Shown in pieces: positions 33,216-45,207 of a DNA stretch of 64,000 bases (the stretch's first letter is position 1; the number at the start of each line of letters is the position of its first letter). The stretch is from the NCBI RefSeq assembly GCF_051020765.1, contig NC_134933.1, positions 10,699,461-10,763,460 of the forward strand, in the 5' to 3' direction. The notes beneath the pieces were generated by a model. It saw nothing but the letters and a program-made list of their open reading frames with translations, did no database searches and had not been told where the DNA came from. Both the position numbers and the translations under genes were made by a program. Origin of the DNA: Lasioglossum baleicum (lineage: Eukaryota; Arthropoda; Insecta; Hymenoptera; Halictidae).

Positions 33216-33234
33216 ACTCTCTCTCTCTCTCTCT
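33216..33234. repeat. (CT)n microsatellite
   Basis: An uninterrupted CT dinucleotide run preceded by GGTGA and followed by GAGTCACC. The flanking GTGACTC / GAGTCAC words are inverted around the run. Confidence 0.85.
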
Positions 33235-34539
33235 GAGTCACCCCTTGTATGCTAAGGTTAAAAAAGGAAGAAAAACTGGAAATGGTCCCATTTCGAAATA
33301 ATAATACTTTTCTCGTTCATCGATCGGATAATAATACATACACCTATATTCGAATGCATTAAAGAATGTTTGAAGAACAGTATACATAAATCAGCCTCTC
33401 TCTCTTTACTTTGTGCACGCTACTTTATCCGGTGTGTTAGAGAAAAATGAGACATTGTCGACGGTGTTTGTATACTATGAGTCGTAATGGGTGAATCACC
33501 CTGCTGATAGCATTCCGAAATACTCCGGGGTGCATTAACAAATTTGAAGGGAAGGCGTTCAGCGGGGAATGCGAACAATCCCGTGCTGACCGTTCCATTC
33601 ATTCGTATGCCTGTCCATTAATTCAGGGTTCGATTCGCTACCGTTAATCTTGGCACATGGCAGTCTGCGCAAAACCCATAATAGCGGTAAACAATCGATA
33701 TAGGCATCATAGCGACCTCGTTATCGGCGGTCAAGCCTTGGCGAGTGGCCAAACAAAGGGCCGTGTTCTTTTGGTTCTTGCGAAAAAGGTGTCGGGAATT
33801 TAAAGCGACTGCAACATACAATGCCGAAAAAACGAAGACGAAACACCGTGCCAAGTAATAATTCTTTGCCTGGACCGTGCAAGAAGTCGTCCTTTAGCGG
33901 CGTTAATTCGATTTTTAGTTATGAACGCCGTCGTAAAACTGTTTTCACGTTTAATGGCTCCGTTCCATTGACAAGAAAGTGCAAATCGCCTGGCAATAAG
34001 GAAGGTTCTTAGGAAGCCAGATCTCGTTAGGATATCTTTGTTTTTTGTTTTTAATTTATAGTTTTATTTCGCATGAACTTATGCAAAAAGAAAATTGTCT
34101 GCACTATTCGCAAAATACTGGAGCCAGATAGACGTTTAATTCTTTCTTTAATCCTCGGACAACGGATTATTTTTATAGCTATGTACATAATTCACAGCTT
34201 TAATTAATAATTTTTGAAAATTTACTTTTGATGATATCAAAACAGCTATTCAGTTAGTTTAATTGTCACAAATTGAGTACTTAAATGACAATTCGGATGT
34301 TCCCGGTCAAAAATGACTCCGACACTCGGCGGGTTAATAATGTTAACAAGCTGGAAACATTAGAATGGCATTATTAGATCATTGTAACTTTTTCAGTTTT
34401 AATTGGCACTTGCTCATTTTTCCCATGAATGCATAAAATCCGTAGTCTAGTTATTAGCGACATTTAGCGACGTTTGTTTCAGGAAATGGAATAAGGAGAA
34501 ATGTTATTTCACCGCATTGTCGGTGCAATAATTGGATAA

Positions 34540-34790
34540 AAATTTGCAATGGCATCGATGATCAACGTTAACGAGCTCATCGCGCGCGGTTTCGGCCACG
34601 GGTTTGTCTCAACAGTGGTTCATTATTCATTAGCTAATAGCTGTAATTGTGTCCCTACGCGCCGCTGTGCGCGTCGGAAGCCCGAGTCGGTGTTCTGATA
34701 CTGTAAAAGTATCATTAATTAGCCTGCAAAATTAATTTCATTCGTTACTCGCTCTAGGTGAAAACCGTGTGAACGCGCATTCACCTGCAT
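34540..34790. promoter_or_regulatory. Candidate conserved non-coding element
   Basis: A repeat-free block with GC-rich patches (CGCGCGCGGTTTCGGCCACG, CGCGCCGCTGTGCGCGTCGG) next to several homeodomain words (CATTAGCTAATAG, CATTAATTAGCC, AATTAATTTC) and the short inverted pair TTCACCTG / CAGGTGAA-like. No open frame. Called from composition only. Confidence 0.25.
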
Positions 34791-36019
34791 AGAAAATTCC
34801 ATAATGAATTGTCTCGATGTTCGATTCGCGGGATGTCGGGGAAAGGATCTTCCCAGGACATTGTTCTTGATCATGAAACTTTTTCACGCGGGAAGTAATT
34901 CAGCGTTGATTAAATGACACTGCCGAAAACCATTTTCATGATGTTCTTCTGGGAAAATATTCTACGCTAAACGGTGAGAGACCTTTGACCTTTTCTACTG
35001 CAACGTTCTCTCGGTCTTTTTTAGGGGATGGTTTTAATTAATATTGTTATCAGCAAGACGAAAGTTTAAACACTGTAAACCTGTAAAAAATCCGAGAAAT
35101 TCCTAGAAAACAGTTTTTTTCCAAGCGAAGCGTATCTCGTGCAAAAGTACGCAACACGCTGAGGACAACGTTATCCAAGGATCTCGAAGGATCTCCGAGT
35201 CTCAATTGTTTCCGCCGATTAATGTTGTGGAAACTAACTGCCTAGTTTAAGGTGTGTCGCGAAGCTCCCTCTAGCGTTACAGAAAATGTTGCAAGGATGC
35301 TATAAACCGCGGCAATAATTACGCAAATTGCATGCAAATTGAAAATGAATGAAGAACCGCGAGTTTCTAATTTTCGTAGCGAGAGATTCGAAATTCTAAT
35401 TAACGCATTGAAAATGTAAAACACCGTACAATAAAGCGCAATGATTCGTGACGATGAGAGAACCGCATCTCTCGAAACAGAGGTTGTTCAGATTATTCTT
35501 TTTCCATTTGTGACACTGTGACAGAAAGCTCTGGTAAGAGGAGATGATATCGAAATTTGTAATCGTTATTGGAACCGTTGGTGAAATGTAATGCATGCAT
35601 TTTTCAATTCAGCTGTCGTCTGTGACTGTTGTGTATGATTCCGCCGTTATCGTTGGTCTCGCTTGAAAACCACATTTTTCCCAGTGCCGCGAGAGCTGCT
35701 GAACAAAACCTTACGAATCCGATGACCCAGATTACACAGCTACTTCACCGAGACTTTCGTGAGATATCGGCGTATAGGGGTAGTCTCGTGTCTCTGGGGC
35801 TGAGAAACGGCTGATCTGTTCTTCTTTTTCGCGAAGAGAATCCATATATACATTCCAGTAGCATCTGTTTACGAAAATTCATTCGCTCCGGATCGAACAG
35901 CCGCAGGAAACCACGTTCTACATATGTAGTATCAAAACCCGCTGCGTTCATGTTTGGAAAATGTAGGGACACTTTCTGCAATCTTTGAAAAATATAATAT
36001 ATAATTAACATCAAACCTA

Positions 36020-36180
36020 CCGAGCACTAAAAGCGATTAAAATGTATTTGTTTAGATCTTGTGCAATTTTTATCGCAATATCTTCTTGGATAAAGAAATT
36101 CATCGAATCAGTTTCCATGTAAGCTACTTCATAATTGTAAAATGAAAAATATAAAATCGGCCATTTGACCGGCCTTTATT
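36020..36180. repeat. Dispersed repeat family B copy (CCGGTCATTTGACCGG)
   Basis: Runs from ACCTACCGAGCACT through TGCAATTTTTATCGCAATAT and AATTGTAAAATGAAAAATAT to GGCCATTTGACCGGCC, which is itself a short hairpin. Matching copies are at 46472-46636 (same strand) and about 57740-57900 (inverted), and the internal part matches the array at 7450-8130. Confidence 0.75.
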
Positions 36181-36193
36181 ATAAATTTATTAT

Positions 36194-36382
36194 TAGACTG
36201 CGGATCTTTATGCAAAATAAAAAAATGTTTGCATTGGCTGCAAGACAGGTGTCAAATAAAAATTTCCTTCTTGCAATTATCTTACTACGTTGAAGCTAAT
36301 ACAGTGATGTCCTTAAATCTCTTAATATGTCCACTGCTTTAATTTGTACGTTTGTCATAAATGCATAAAATCCGCATTCTAT
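36194..36382. mobile_element. GCGGAT-end MITE (about 189 bp)
   Basis: The left end TAGACTGCGGATCTTTATGC and the right end TGCATAAAATCCGCATTCTA form terminal inverted repeats. Non-coding interior. One of many copies in this window; the best-defined sibling is at 45022-45207. Confidence 0.7.
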
Positions 36383-37339
36383 TGTATATGAATTTTCACT
36401 GTAAATCGCGCGTTGATTGCGGGTGAACCGTGTCAGTGGACTCTATTCTAAATAAAGCGACGGCTGCCCCAATGATCTTGACGGATCGATCGCGTTTGGT
36501 CATGTTCAGTGGACACTGGATGACTTAGATCGAGGTTTTTCCGGAACGCTCGCATTAACATTAGATTCACGGCCGATCGGGAGAACTGTCTATCCAAGAG
36601 GAAAATCGCGACGCACCTTGACGATGCCTTCTAGAGTAATCAAGCTGTTCATGATTTATGCCTCGCATACCAGCACCGCGATCGTTCATCACACCACGGA
36701 GGAATTTTTACGTCTCGAACCTGTAGGAAAACTGTCGAGCACAATAAATGCAACAACATAATCTGCATGTTTGATATATTGAATTTTTATGGACTAGGTA
36801 AATTGCATTTCTCAACGAGTGTTTAAACAGCAACGTTTTTGAAGTGGCTAGACAGCTAATTACGCGACTGAGCATCTCACTTTAGCGGTTTAATTGAAAA
36901 AAATAATTGAATGGTCGGGTAATTGCAAAGCGCGTGTTTAATTCTAGTGTATCGAGGCGAGAGAACAACAGAAGTAATTCAAACATCATGATGACCGATG
37001 AAATGCATAATGAAACGGATGCGGTGTGCGCAACCTTCATGAATATACATACACTTACTGTACACATTCAAGGCGAAGATAGCGTACGAATTCGCGAATA
37101 ATTTCTTGAAAACAGTTGCTATATTGTAATAGCAGAAGACTACAAATTTACATCTTTATTTTCATAAAAATCCGCAGAAATTACTTTGAAACTTGTACGC
37201 ATTGGACATTCCAAAAATATGCCACTAGCGTTCTAGCTATTCCCAGATAAGGTAACATGGTTTTTAATCGCTTCGGTTGACCTCGTCCGCGCAAGCAAGA
37301 GGATTGTCATCGTAAACTCCGCAACAAGTCTCGGAATCA

Positions 37340-37618
37340 TTAAGAATCGCTAGTCGCAGCTTTGTACTCTCGGTTACGTTTCCAATCGAGCACGCCGACT
37401 AATAATATGCATCCATTGCTTTTTAATGGTTTCCCATTAAGCCTGAGAACACCGACTAACTCTTCGGGCACTACAAAGCCTGACAAAAGGACTATTTCTG
37501 CACCGACGTTTTCTCGGATCGCGTCCCATGCAGGTTCTCCCAAGTATGCAAACGTAAAAGTTGCATTCTGCACTTGCGGAGGTCCGGGTCGTGGGACCGA
37601 ATTATTAAAGGTAATTAC
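37340..37618 (-). CDS. Uncertain coding fragment on minus strand
   Basis: Not recognised. The minus-strand frame is open from a stop near 37650 down to TAA at 37340 and has a coherent, non-repetitive composition: VITFNNSVPRPGPPQVQNAT, FTFAYLGEPAWDAIRENVGA, then EIVLLSGFVVPEELVGVLRL. There is no ATG at its head, so if real it is an internal exon or a gene or transposon relic. The opposite strand is also open (SRIASHAGSPKYANVKVAFC), so strand is not certain. Confidence 0.2.
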   Translation of the reverse strand, partial: VITFNNSVPRPGPPQVQNATFTFAYLGEPAWDAIRENVGAEIVLLSGFVVPEELVGVLRLNGKPLKSNGCILLVGVLDWKRNREYKAATSDS

Positions 37619-39629
37619 ATAGCGGTTACAATCTTCCGTCGAAAGCTTCTGCAGTCATTCCGAAGGATACGTAGCCAGACAACTTACCCCCCCCCCCCGC
37701 ATTTCACTACGATCACCGGGATCTACCCCTCGCGAAACCCAATGCCAGTATACAGAGAAGATCCCCTGTAATTTCTCTCGAAAGTAGCTTCTCTAGGTAG
37801 ATTACGGTCTCAATTAAGGCGAAATTTTCTGATTACCCTCATTACGATCTGCATCCGAAACATCTGCACGAAAGGAAGCTCGGTCACGTCTAGTCACGAC
37901 CCTTTTAAAAATAAACCTACCACTGACGGTCAAATGATCGGTCTTACATTTTTAATTACATAATTATTAAGATTATGACGTCGCTTACGTGGAAATTGAT
38001 TCGATAAATTTCTTGATCGTTCCACTCGTTTTCTCCAACTTCTTCTCGGTCCCACGAATTATAATTATTAAACCCTTACGATTTATTTTACCGTTGCAGT
38101 GATTAGGTCTTTGACCTTCGTAATTTCTTCGAAGAACAAGGAAGCTCATATTTATCATATTTACTTTTGGCTGACATTTATGGCTTATAAAAATTTTCAA
38201 AAAATGCTGGAGTATTAAATTCAACAGACTTGAGTACTTCCTTAAAATTTGACTATAAAAATTGAAAATTGCATAAACATCCGCAGTCCGGTTACAACTT
38301 TTAATATTTCCGACCAATTGCAATCTTCTCAGAATTTTTTGATTCAATAAACCAATTGTTCTTGTAAAAAGAAAATAATCCAAGTTATATGCTGCAATGC
38401 TAAAATGTTTATCGTCGTTCTAAGAGTGTCCGAATAGTAATGGAGTCAATGTATTTAAAAATTATACAAAATGGAAAACTGATTTTTCACCGAGGAGAGT
38501 GAGAGTTTGCGGGACGCTCGAGTTCTCGGGATTCATTCAACGTTGGTAATCGCAGCTGCGGACACGGGGCTGATTTTACGTGAATCAGAATGATTCGTTC
38601 ACTCCCCTCCCTCTATTCCAGCGACCTAACGATCCGCGTTTGTACGAGTGCATAGGCTGAGGCACCGCCAGCTGACTCACGCAGCCACCACGAGCCCGTC
38701 GTCTCTCCACGCTCTCTCTCTCCCGAGAGAATGAAGCCACGTTTCGCCTCTAGTCTCGTTCCAAACTCGGAACACTTCTGGTATTCGCGGTCAGTTCCGT
38801 TCTCAAGCGGCTCGATCGCCGCTGATCGATGCGCTGCGATCAATTGCCACCCCCGCGATCACTTCGAACAATCAAAACTGATAGAACCATCCTAATCGAA
38901 ATCACCCCTAAAATCGAGCGGTAACCAGAATTGTATCTCGAGTTCGCGTGGAACCTTCGAAGAAGATTGTTCGGTTCATTGTGCTCGGATAATAATAACT
39001 GTGAGGATCCGAGGCGGTTCAGACATTGATTCGACGGATAACAAGTGGCGATTTCTCGACTGAATTCTGTGGACGAGTTCTGAGGATTTTCGCATCGGCA
39101 GAAGATGATCTATTCGCGAAGTGAACTGAATCTTCGCTCGAGTTTCGCGATTTGATCGCGTTCCTGTTCGGTTGGATTGCTCCTCGATGCACGGTGTCTC
39201 GAAAAATGTGAACGTTCAAGGCTTATTGAACGATCACCGTAAAGTTGTCTTGTTTTGTGCAGCGAAGTGGAAGAACGATGTGCTCCGTACATGGCTTTGT
39301 TATTGTTTGTGATTTTCGGTCGCAACAAATGCTTGCACACTGGTAAATCGATTACGTATTCGGAAATATAAGACCCGCTGTGTGTTTTTAACGGAATGTG
39401 CGGATAAAGCCCCTGGCCATTGAATTATAGACTGTCTCCAAAGTTCTTCGTGTTGTACACTTTTTCTCAATTTGATCAAAATAAAAAAATGCAACGATTG
39501 CACGACACGGGAACAAAATCAAAATTTCTTTCTTCGTCCAATTATCTTTCTAAGCTGAAACTCGTACGTTGATGATCTCGATGTTGTTTTTGTGTGAATG
39601 CGTAAAAAATCCGTAGTTTATTTATTTAG

Positions 39630-40020
39630 TCTTTCTTACAATCGTAATTATTGGAGTTCAGAATGGTTGAACGATTTGAATCCTTGCGGCTTCTGGAATG
39701 TGCGGATAGAGCCCCTTTTCGTGTTGAATATTTTTTCTTAATTTGATCAAAGTAAAAAATGTTTGCATCGATTGCAAGACAGAGGAACAAAATCTACTAA
39801 AATTACTGATCTGAAACTAATACGTTGATGTCCTCGATTTTGTTCAAATGCGTTTTGTCGCGATTTTCTTTAAATTACATGAACACGTAAAATCCTTAGT
39901 TTATTTACGACACAGCAAAGATGAGCAAACGAAACGTTTTCAATGACCAGGGGTTGCGATAGTCTTTCATACAATCGTAATTGTTGGAGTTCGGAATGGT
40001 TGAACGATTTGAATCCTTAC
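39630..40020. repeat. Direct duplication, 335 bp period
   Basis: The segment TACAATCGTAATTATTGGAG with TTCAGAATGGTTGAACGATT and TGAATCCTT at about 39636 recurs at about 39971 (ACAATCGTAATTGTTGGAGT). Between them lie remnants of the GCGGAT-end family (ATCCGTAGTTTATTTA, ATCCTTAGTTTATTTA). Confidence 0.8.
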
Positions 40021-40235
40021 AGCTTCCGTTGAATCTCTCAAGTGTACCTTTACGCATTACGGGAATAGTATCCGAGCACTAAATGGTTCAAAGTGTCCGC
40101 GGATATCGGTGTCCAAGCGAGACTGGGCCGGCAAGAAGTGGCGGGATCTCGATGCTCTTGCGGAGGTATAAATCGTATATATTGTGCAGTGATATTTCTG
40201 GTGACGTTATTGTCTGAGAGACAGCGATTTCCAGG

Positions 40236-40343
40236 ATGACGAGCGAGGTGATGCTGGCGCCCACTGCGGCGCCTGGGACGTCCAGACGAGAAATAGACGA
40301 CGTCAGAGATATGGTTAGAAACGCAACCGTCACCACCGTTTAT
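40236..40343 (+). CDS. Candidate first coding exon 2 (unrecognised gene)
   Basis: Not recognised. The ATG at 40236 (context CCAGGATGAC) opens 36 codons, MTSEVMLAPTAAPGTSRREI followed by DDVRDMVRNATVTTVY, ending exactly at a strong donor TAT|GTAAGT (40344) in phase 0. An in-frame stop lies just upstream, so this ATG is the start. It contains an N-glycosylation-type sequon NAT but no hydrophobic signal. The preceding CpG-rich block (about 38480-39260) would suit a 5'UTR or promoter. No next exon was identified within the window. Confidence 0.4.
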
Positions 40344-40797
40344 GTAAGTTACCGGGCTCCCTGTGTGATACTATGCTATGTAGGCCACGCGATTACGCTG
40401 AATCTAATCTAGATTGCGAAACGTGCGAGAGCACGCGACCCGCGAACATCGGGTCAACTCTGACCCTTAGTAGAATTGTCCCGTCGCGAGTCGTTTATTT
40501 TAACCCTTGAGTGGTGATTCAGATAGTCGCCACTAAATATTACTGTACCATTATTCAAAATATTGTTTACATTATTGAATATGTCGGTATCTAATCAATT
40601 ATTATTAAACACTTAAGTATCGTACGAGATATTATGTACATCAATTTTATATCCATTAAATTTTTAGAAATCATAGAGAATGGAAATATTCTGGGTCGGA
40701 AGAAATGTTTATAATTTTCGAGTTAAAGTAGCTCCGAGCGGTTTTAGATCTTTAATGTTACAATTATTGGAATTATAATCTTGTTATAATCTATGTA

Positions 40798-41262
40798 TAC
40801 AGGGTGTCTCAGCTGAAATGTCTCCACCATGCCACCTAAATATCTCCTGTATTTTGATTGGCACAAAAAAAATATTTATGACATAATTTAAATGGTATCG
40901 AAGGAGGAATATCGTAGAAGAACAATTTTTATCTGTCCGGTTATTTTTCAATAGCTTTTTCAAGGTCATCGTTATTTTTTATCGGGAAAACTTACTTTTT
41001 TTTTATTCCATCTTGTTAATGGCTTAAGCATATTCAAATGTATTTTTTCAGCCGCTATAAGATGGAATAAAAAAAAGTTTTTCCGATAAAAAAAATAACG
41101 ATGACCTTGAACAAACTATGAAAAAATAACCGGACAAAAGAAATTGTTCTTCTATGTTATTCCTCCTTCGATACCATTTAAATTATGCCATAAATCTCTG
41201 TTGTGCCATTAAAAATAAAGGAGTTATTTAGGTGGCCTCCTTCAGCTGAGACACCCTGTATA
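40798..41262. mobile_element. Palindromic MITE with ACAGGGTGTCTCAGCTGA ends (about 460 bp)
   Basis: The terminal inverted repeats TACAGGGTGTCTCAGCTGAA / TTCAGCTGAGACACCCTGTA are flanked by TA. The arms continue inward through GCCACCTAAATA, AAATGGTATCGAAGGAGGAA, AAGAACAATTT, CCGGTTATTTTT, AAGGTCATCGTTATTTTT and TTATTCCATCTT to a centre near 41030. A non-autonomous Tc1/mariner-like fold-back without coding frame. Confidence 0.92.
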
Positions 41263-44173
41263 ATGTAATCTTGTTATTTTTATAATACAAGACACATCGG
41301 TCACTTATGACGGTGGGTAGGTTTATTGTTAAAAAAAAGTGACTGAAAAACTGTGAAAAAGTTGTCCATCTCGTCGCGAAAATAGTTTACTTGCCACCTC
41401 GTCCGTCTCGACCGCCATTTTCGTTCCCGTTCGTCCCGATGTGTTAAAAAGTCGCAGGACGTGCCAAATCTCTGACTCGAATAAAAGAGATATGTACTGT
41501 GAACGAGGTGGATTCGTTTTCGACTGTCGACCCACGCTATCGAAAATGCGTCAGACGTTCACTTTTTTCCGATGCATGTACCGAACAGGAAATTCCTTGT
41601 CGACTGGCAACGAACCGCGAACCATCCGATTTTTTGATCGATTAGCGATACGCCTGCTGCAGATACGTTTATTCGATATTCCCAGCAACTGTTGCAGCGT
41701 TAGACAATATTCTGTCAGCTGCGAGCACGAGTGTGCTATTTCAACATAGAATTGTCAAGTGCAGTAATTAATTTTCCACGAGGAAAGTTCAGGTATTATA
41801 TTTTGTGGATACATATTAGCTCGACGTTCTGGTGTGTTAATGTTTGCGTTTCTGACAAAGACGCGCTGTATGAACAGGCTCCTCTGAACTGTTACTGTTC
41901 GACGACAATGTCAGTTGTTCATTGTCGCATTGTGGGATCGCAGCGATAAAGGACAACTATGTCAAGGACAAGATTTCACTCTCGAACCATGAAGCGTCAC
42001 GGTGTCTGAGCAACAATGGCTGTTTCAGAGTCTACCTGCCCAACATTCGGTACTGACAAAGATTTTCCGAAAACGTCCTCTGCGTTTCTAGCTCAATTTG
42101 TACCTTGTTATCAAATTAGCGTAACCCACTCTAACATTCTCAATAGAACACCCAACAAGAAAAACAAATATGTACATCGAATTCGCAAATTCCTTAAAAG
42201 CAGGGACATGAAATAATAATAAATGAGCATAATGTCATTGGGCCAAGTAGGCGTGGCTTCGCTGTTTTCGGCCCCAAAGGAGCCGGAGCAGTGCCCTACA
42301 GGGCAACCTGCGCATTTCCAAAAAATATAATTGTGTAAACGAAAGTAGTTCTCTGTCCTGCATGTTTCTGTTTTATTGGAACGGTGGCGATAATCTACGG
42401 TGCCCGAGACTATACGGCACTGGCCATTGATTGCTAAAGACGGCCGGGCAACTCGACAACGCTCCCATAAATCGCAACGGTATAATTTTCGTTATGCTCC
42501 GGGTGTTGTCGACTCGTTGCACAACTAATTAATAGGGTGATCACGTATTCCATCCGCGGAGCCAGTCCCGCGTCTGCACGGGATCCCAAGCTTCCTCTCT
42601 GTTTTGCGTGGACACTGTTCTTGAGCCGCGTAGGCTCGGAATGACGACCAGCTACCTACTTGCGCGGACCGGTCGGATGTCACGAGAAATCGCATTCTTT
42701 CGAACATAATTCTTCGACAAACGGAACGCTGCTGCTGCGTCGACGGGACTGATGCGTCTCGACCGATGTGACGTGGGCAATCGACGTCTCGCATCACTGT
42801 TGATAATTATAGAGGAGAAGGTACTAATGTGAGATACCGATTTTCTTTTATCATCTAGAAAGCCATCATCACTGTTCAATCGCAAATTGGAACTTTCTAT
42901 TACGGTAAAAACGTTAAACCTCTATTAAACAATAAAACGATGCCTCTTAAGAGCATGTTACTTGTCAAATCATTGTAAAAACCGTGAATACCATTTTTAC
43001 CATTTCCTCAAGAGACTGCAATCTAGAATTGCATCAGGCTAAAATATTCACGTTTATTTAGAATTACCTATTATAGTTTGATAAATAAATCTTTCTCTTG
43101 CACTTTCTCGAGCTTCTTCGAATACTTCGAAACTCGCAGTTCGTTAACGCCCCGGCTCGAAGACTTTTTCTAGTTGCGAGTAAACGAAAACCTCGATTAT
43201 GATCTAGAAACACATGTACCGGTAATGTTTGTTCTTACAGTGCCAGTTGAAATGAGAGGAGATTAAATGGAATGATAAAATCCGGAGAGAGTATTTACGA
43301 ATATTAGCTTTCACAATGCAAGCTTCGAGGGAACGATCCGCGAAGGATCGTGGTAAAGATCGGACGTTAAAATATCTCATTGAACGTATATCCTCGGACG
43401 TGCCGGCGCACGTGTTGTGTCACAGATGAATAAAAAGCGGTGGAAAGCGTTGATCAGCGTTACCATAGAAGGAAACGGCTCGTTCTCACATTTCGATCCG
43501 CCTACAAGGATCGCAGAGGTCTCACGGTGAGAGTGAACGAGCATTCTTGAACGACTAATTCTTCTAATACTGCGAACCCATCGTTCCGTCTATGAAAATC
43601 GCAAGAAATTACATATCTAATTAGTGGTTACGACTATGCATAATAGACAAATCGATCGTGTCACGGCCGGCCAATTAGAATAGTTAATCCGCGGTTGGTT
43701 TCGAATTTCCGCGGAATCAAAGGCCGCGAACTTTTTAACGAAGCAAACACTCGACAAAGACGATCGGAGCCAGCCGCCCATAGAATTCCTGAATTCCGAA
43801 TTGGCTCTTTCGGCTCCTCTCCCCACCCTCGGCCCTTTGAACGCGCGATCATTCGCTTTGAGCCCGCCGGAACACGGCTCTAATGATCTTACTGAAATAC
43901 TGGAGAGGCCACTTCGAAATAAATTCTGAAAGTCGCGTATCGCGGTGCGTCGACTCGTTGGAGAGCTTTTTTTCTGCTACGGTGCTCTCTCTAGTTGCTA
44001 CACTCGAGGGACTCGAGTTTCCTTCGAGTCGTCGCCCCGTCATCACCTCTGCACAGCGGAACTCAAAATTCTCCACTCTTAGTCTGCTCACGATTATTAG
44101 TTTATGGGATGTTTTCATAAATGTTGAAATAAAACAGTTCTGGAAAGAACTCAAAATCCAAGAATTGTTGCGG

Positions 44174-44434
44174 TTACATTATAATGTATGCGTCAAATGA
44201 CGATAGTTTTTCATTGATAACTAAGTTTACACCTATTTCACTAGGCTGTGTCTTTAAATAAGGAAAGAACACCACTCCAATCATATCCTTCAACAATGAA
44301 ACGCAGCGAAAATAGTCGGACGTTTTAATTTCGAGTTTGATTTCTTCGAATATCGATGGCTCGTCCGATCCTTGAGAACAACTCTCGTAAGTGATCGATC
44401 GAGAATGTTGATCACCTTTGATCTGTTCCGCCAT
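44174..44434 (-). CDS. Candidate start exon on minus strand (unrecognised)
   Basis: Not recognised. The minus-strand ATG at 44434 has a good start context (TTCCATGGCG) and opens MAEQIKGDQHSRSITYESCS, then QGSDEPSIFEEIKLEIKTSD and YFRCVSLLKDMIG. The head is hydrophilic, acidic and Ser-rich, like the cytoplasmic N-terminus of a membrane protein. After DMIG a weak donor (GTGGTG) is possible, and the frame then runs through less protein-like sequence to TAA at 44174. The true exon would probably end near 44270. No partner exon was found. Confidence 0.3.
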   Translation of the reverse strand: MAEQIKGDQHSRSITYESCSQGSDEPSIFEEIKLEIKTSDYFRCVSLLKDMIGVVFFPYLKTQPSEIGVNLVINEKLSSFDAYIIM

Positions 44435-45021
44435 GGAAGCGCTATCACGGTACAAGATCACCTTCAACTTTCGAAATTAGCTCTATCTTGTAGAAATGGT
44501 GTACGCGTGGGTGCGCGTGGGTGTGCGGACACCGTATTAACTTTATTCTCATGGCTTGAGCTCGTTTCAAAGTAACCACCCATCGCTCGTACTTACATAC
44601 TTTATTGCCATAACTCGCATCAACGATTTGCCTTTCAATTACGTGCCCGTGATTTCCGGTATTTCGCAACCGGGTGCTCGTTTCTTTGCTTGCTAAATAA
44701 ATTTGATCTTCTCGAATTCACAGCTAGACTGTGGATCTTTATGCATTTATGATAAAATGTGAATGGGACCAATACAAAACTGGGAAGACATTAGAACAGT
44801 TTAAGATTATTGTTATACTGTGTTCGATTTTTTAAGCCGATTAAAGAAGGAATTATATTTTCATTTATCTAGGGTTTCTTACAGTGCAATACGCCCCAGT
44901 CACTTTCAGTGATCTGTACGTTTACAGAAATTATAAATTTTTATATTTTACAAGATCTGTTCGATCTGAAGCCACAACTTTTCCGAATTTTTCTTCATCC
45001 ATTCCCATAGGAATTTATGAT

Positions 45022-45207
45022 TAGATTGCGGATCTTTATGCAAAATAAAAATTGTCTGCGTCGATTGCAAGAAACAGAAACCAAATTGTAGAATGTTATT
45101 TCTTCCCTTCATGATTTTAATAGAGGAGCAATTTTCAAAGTTATCCAATAATTTTGAATTTCATCTACTCAATTTTGCTATAAATGCACGAAGATCCGCA
45201 GTCTATT
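45022..45207. mobile_element. GCGGAT-end MITE, well-defined copy (about 186 bp)
   Basis: TAGATTGCGGATCTTTATGC at the left and TGCACGAAGATCCGCAGTCTA at the right are terminal inverted repeats. The flanks TTTATGAT and TTTATAAT agree at 7 of 8 bases, compatible with an 8 bp hAT-type target duplication. Non-coding interior. Confidence 0.75.

Larger units (their letters stand above)
29231..40235. other. Long stretch without recognised gene
   Basis: AT-rich sequence with a 622 bp fold-back (30228-30849), a (CT)n run (33216-33234), a run of 11 C (37687-37697), dispersed repeats (36020-36382, 38165-38290), a 335 bp-period duplication (about 39630-40020) and weak open frames at 32595 and 37340. A GC-richer block at about 34540-34790 and a CpG-rich, repeat-free block at about 38480-39260 (possible 5'UTR for the exon at 40236) stand out. 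Confidence 0.5.

Noticed and set aside
37985..38383. 132-codon minus-strand frame
   Set aside because: It overlaps a copy of the GCGGAT-end dispersed repeat; composition is Ile/Asn/Lys-rich as expected from AT-rich DNA.
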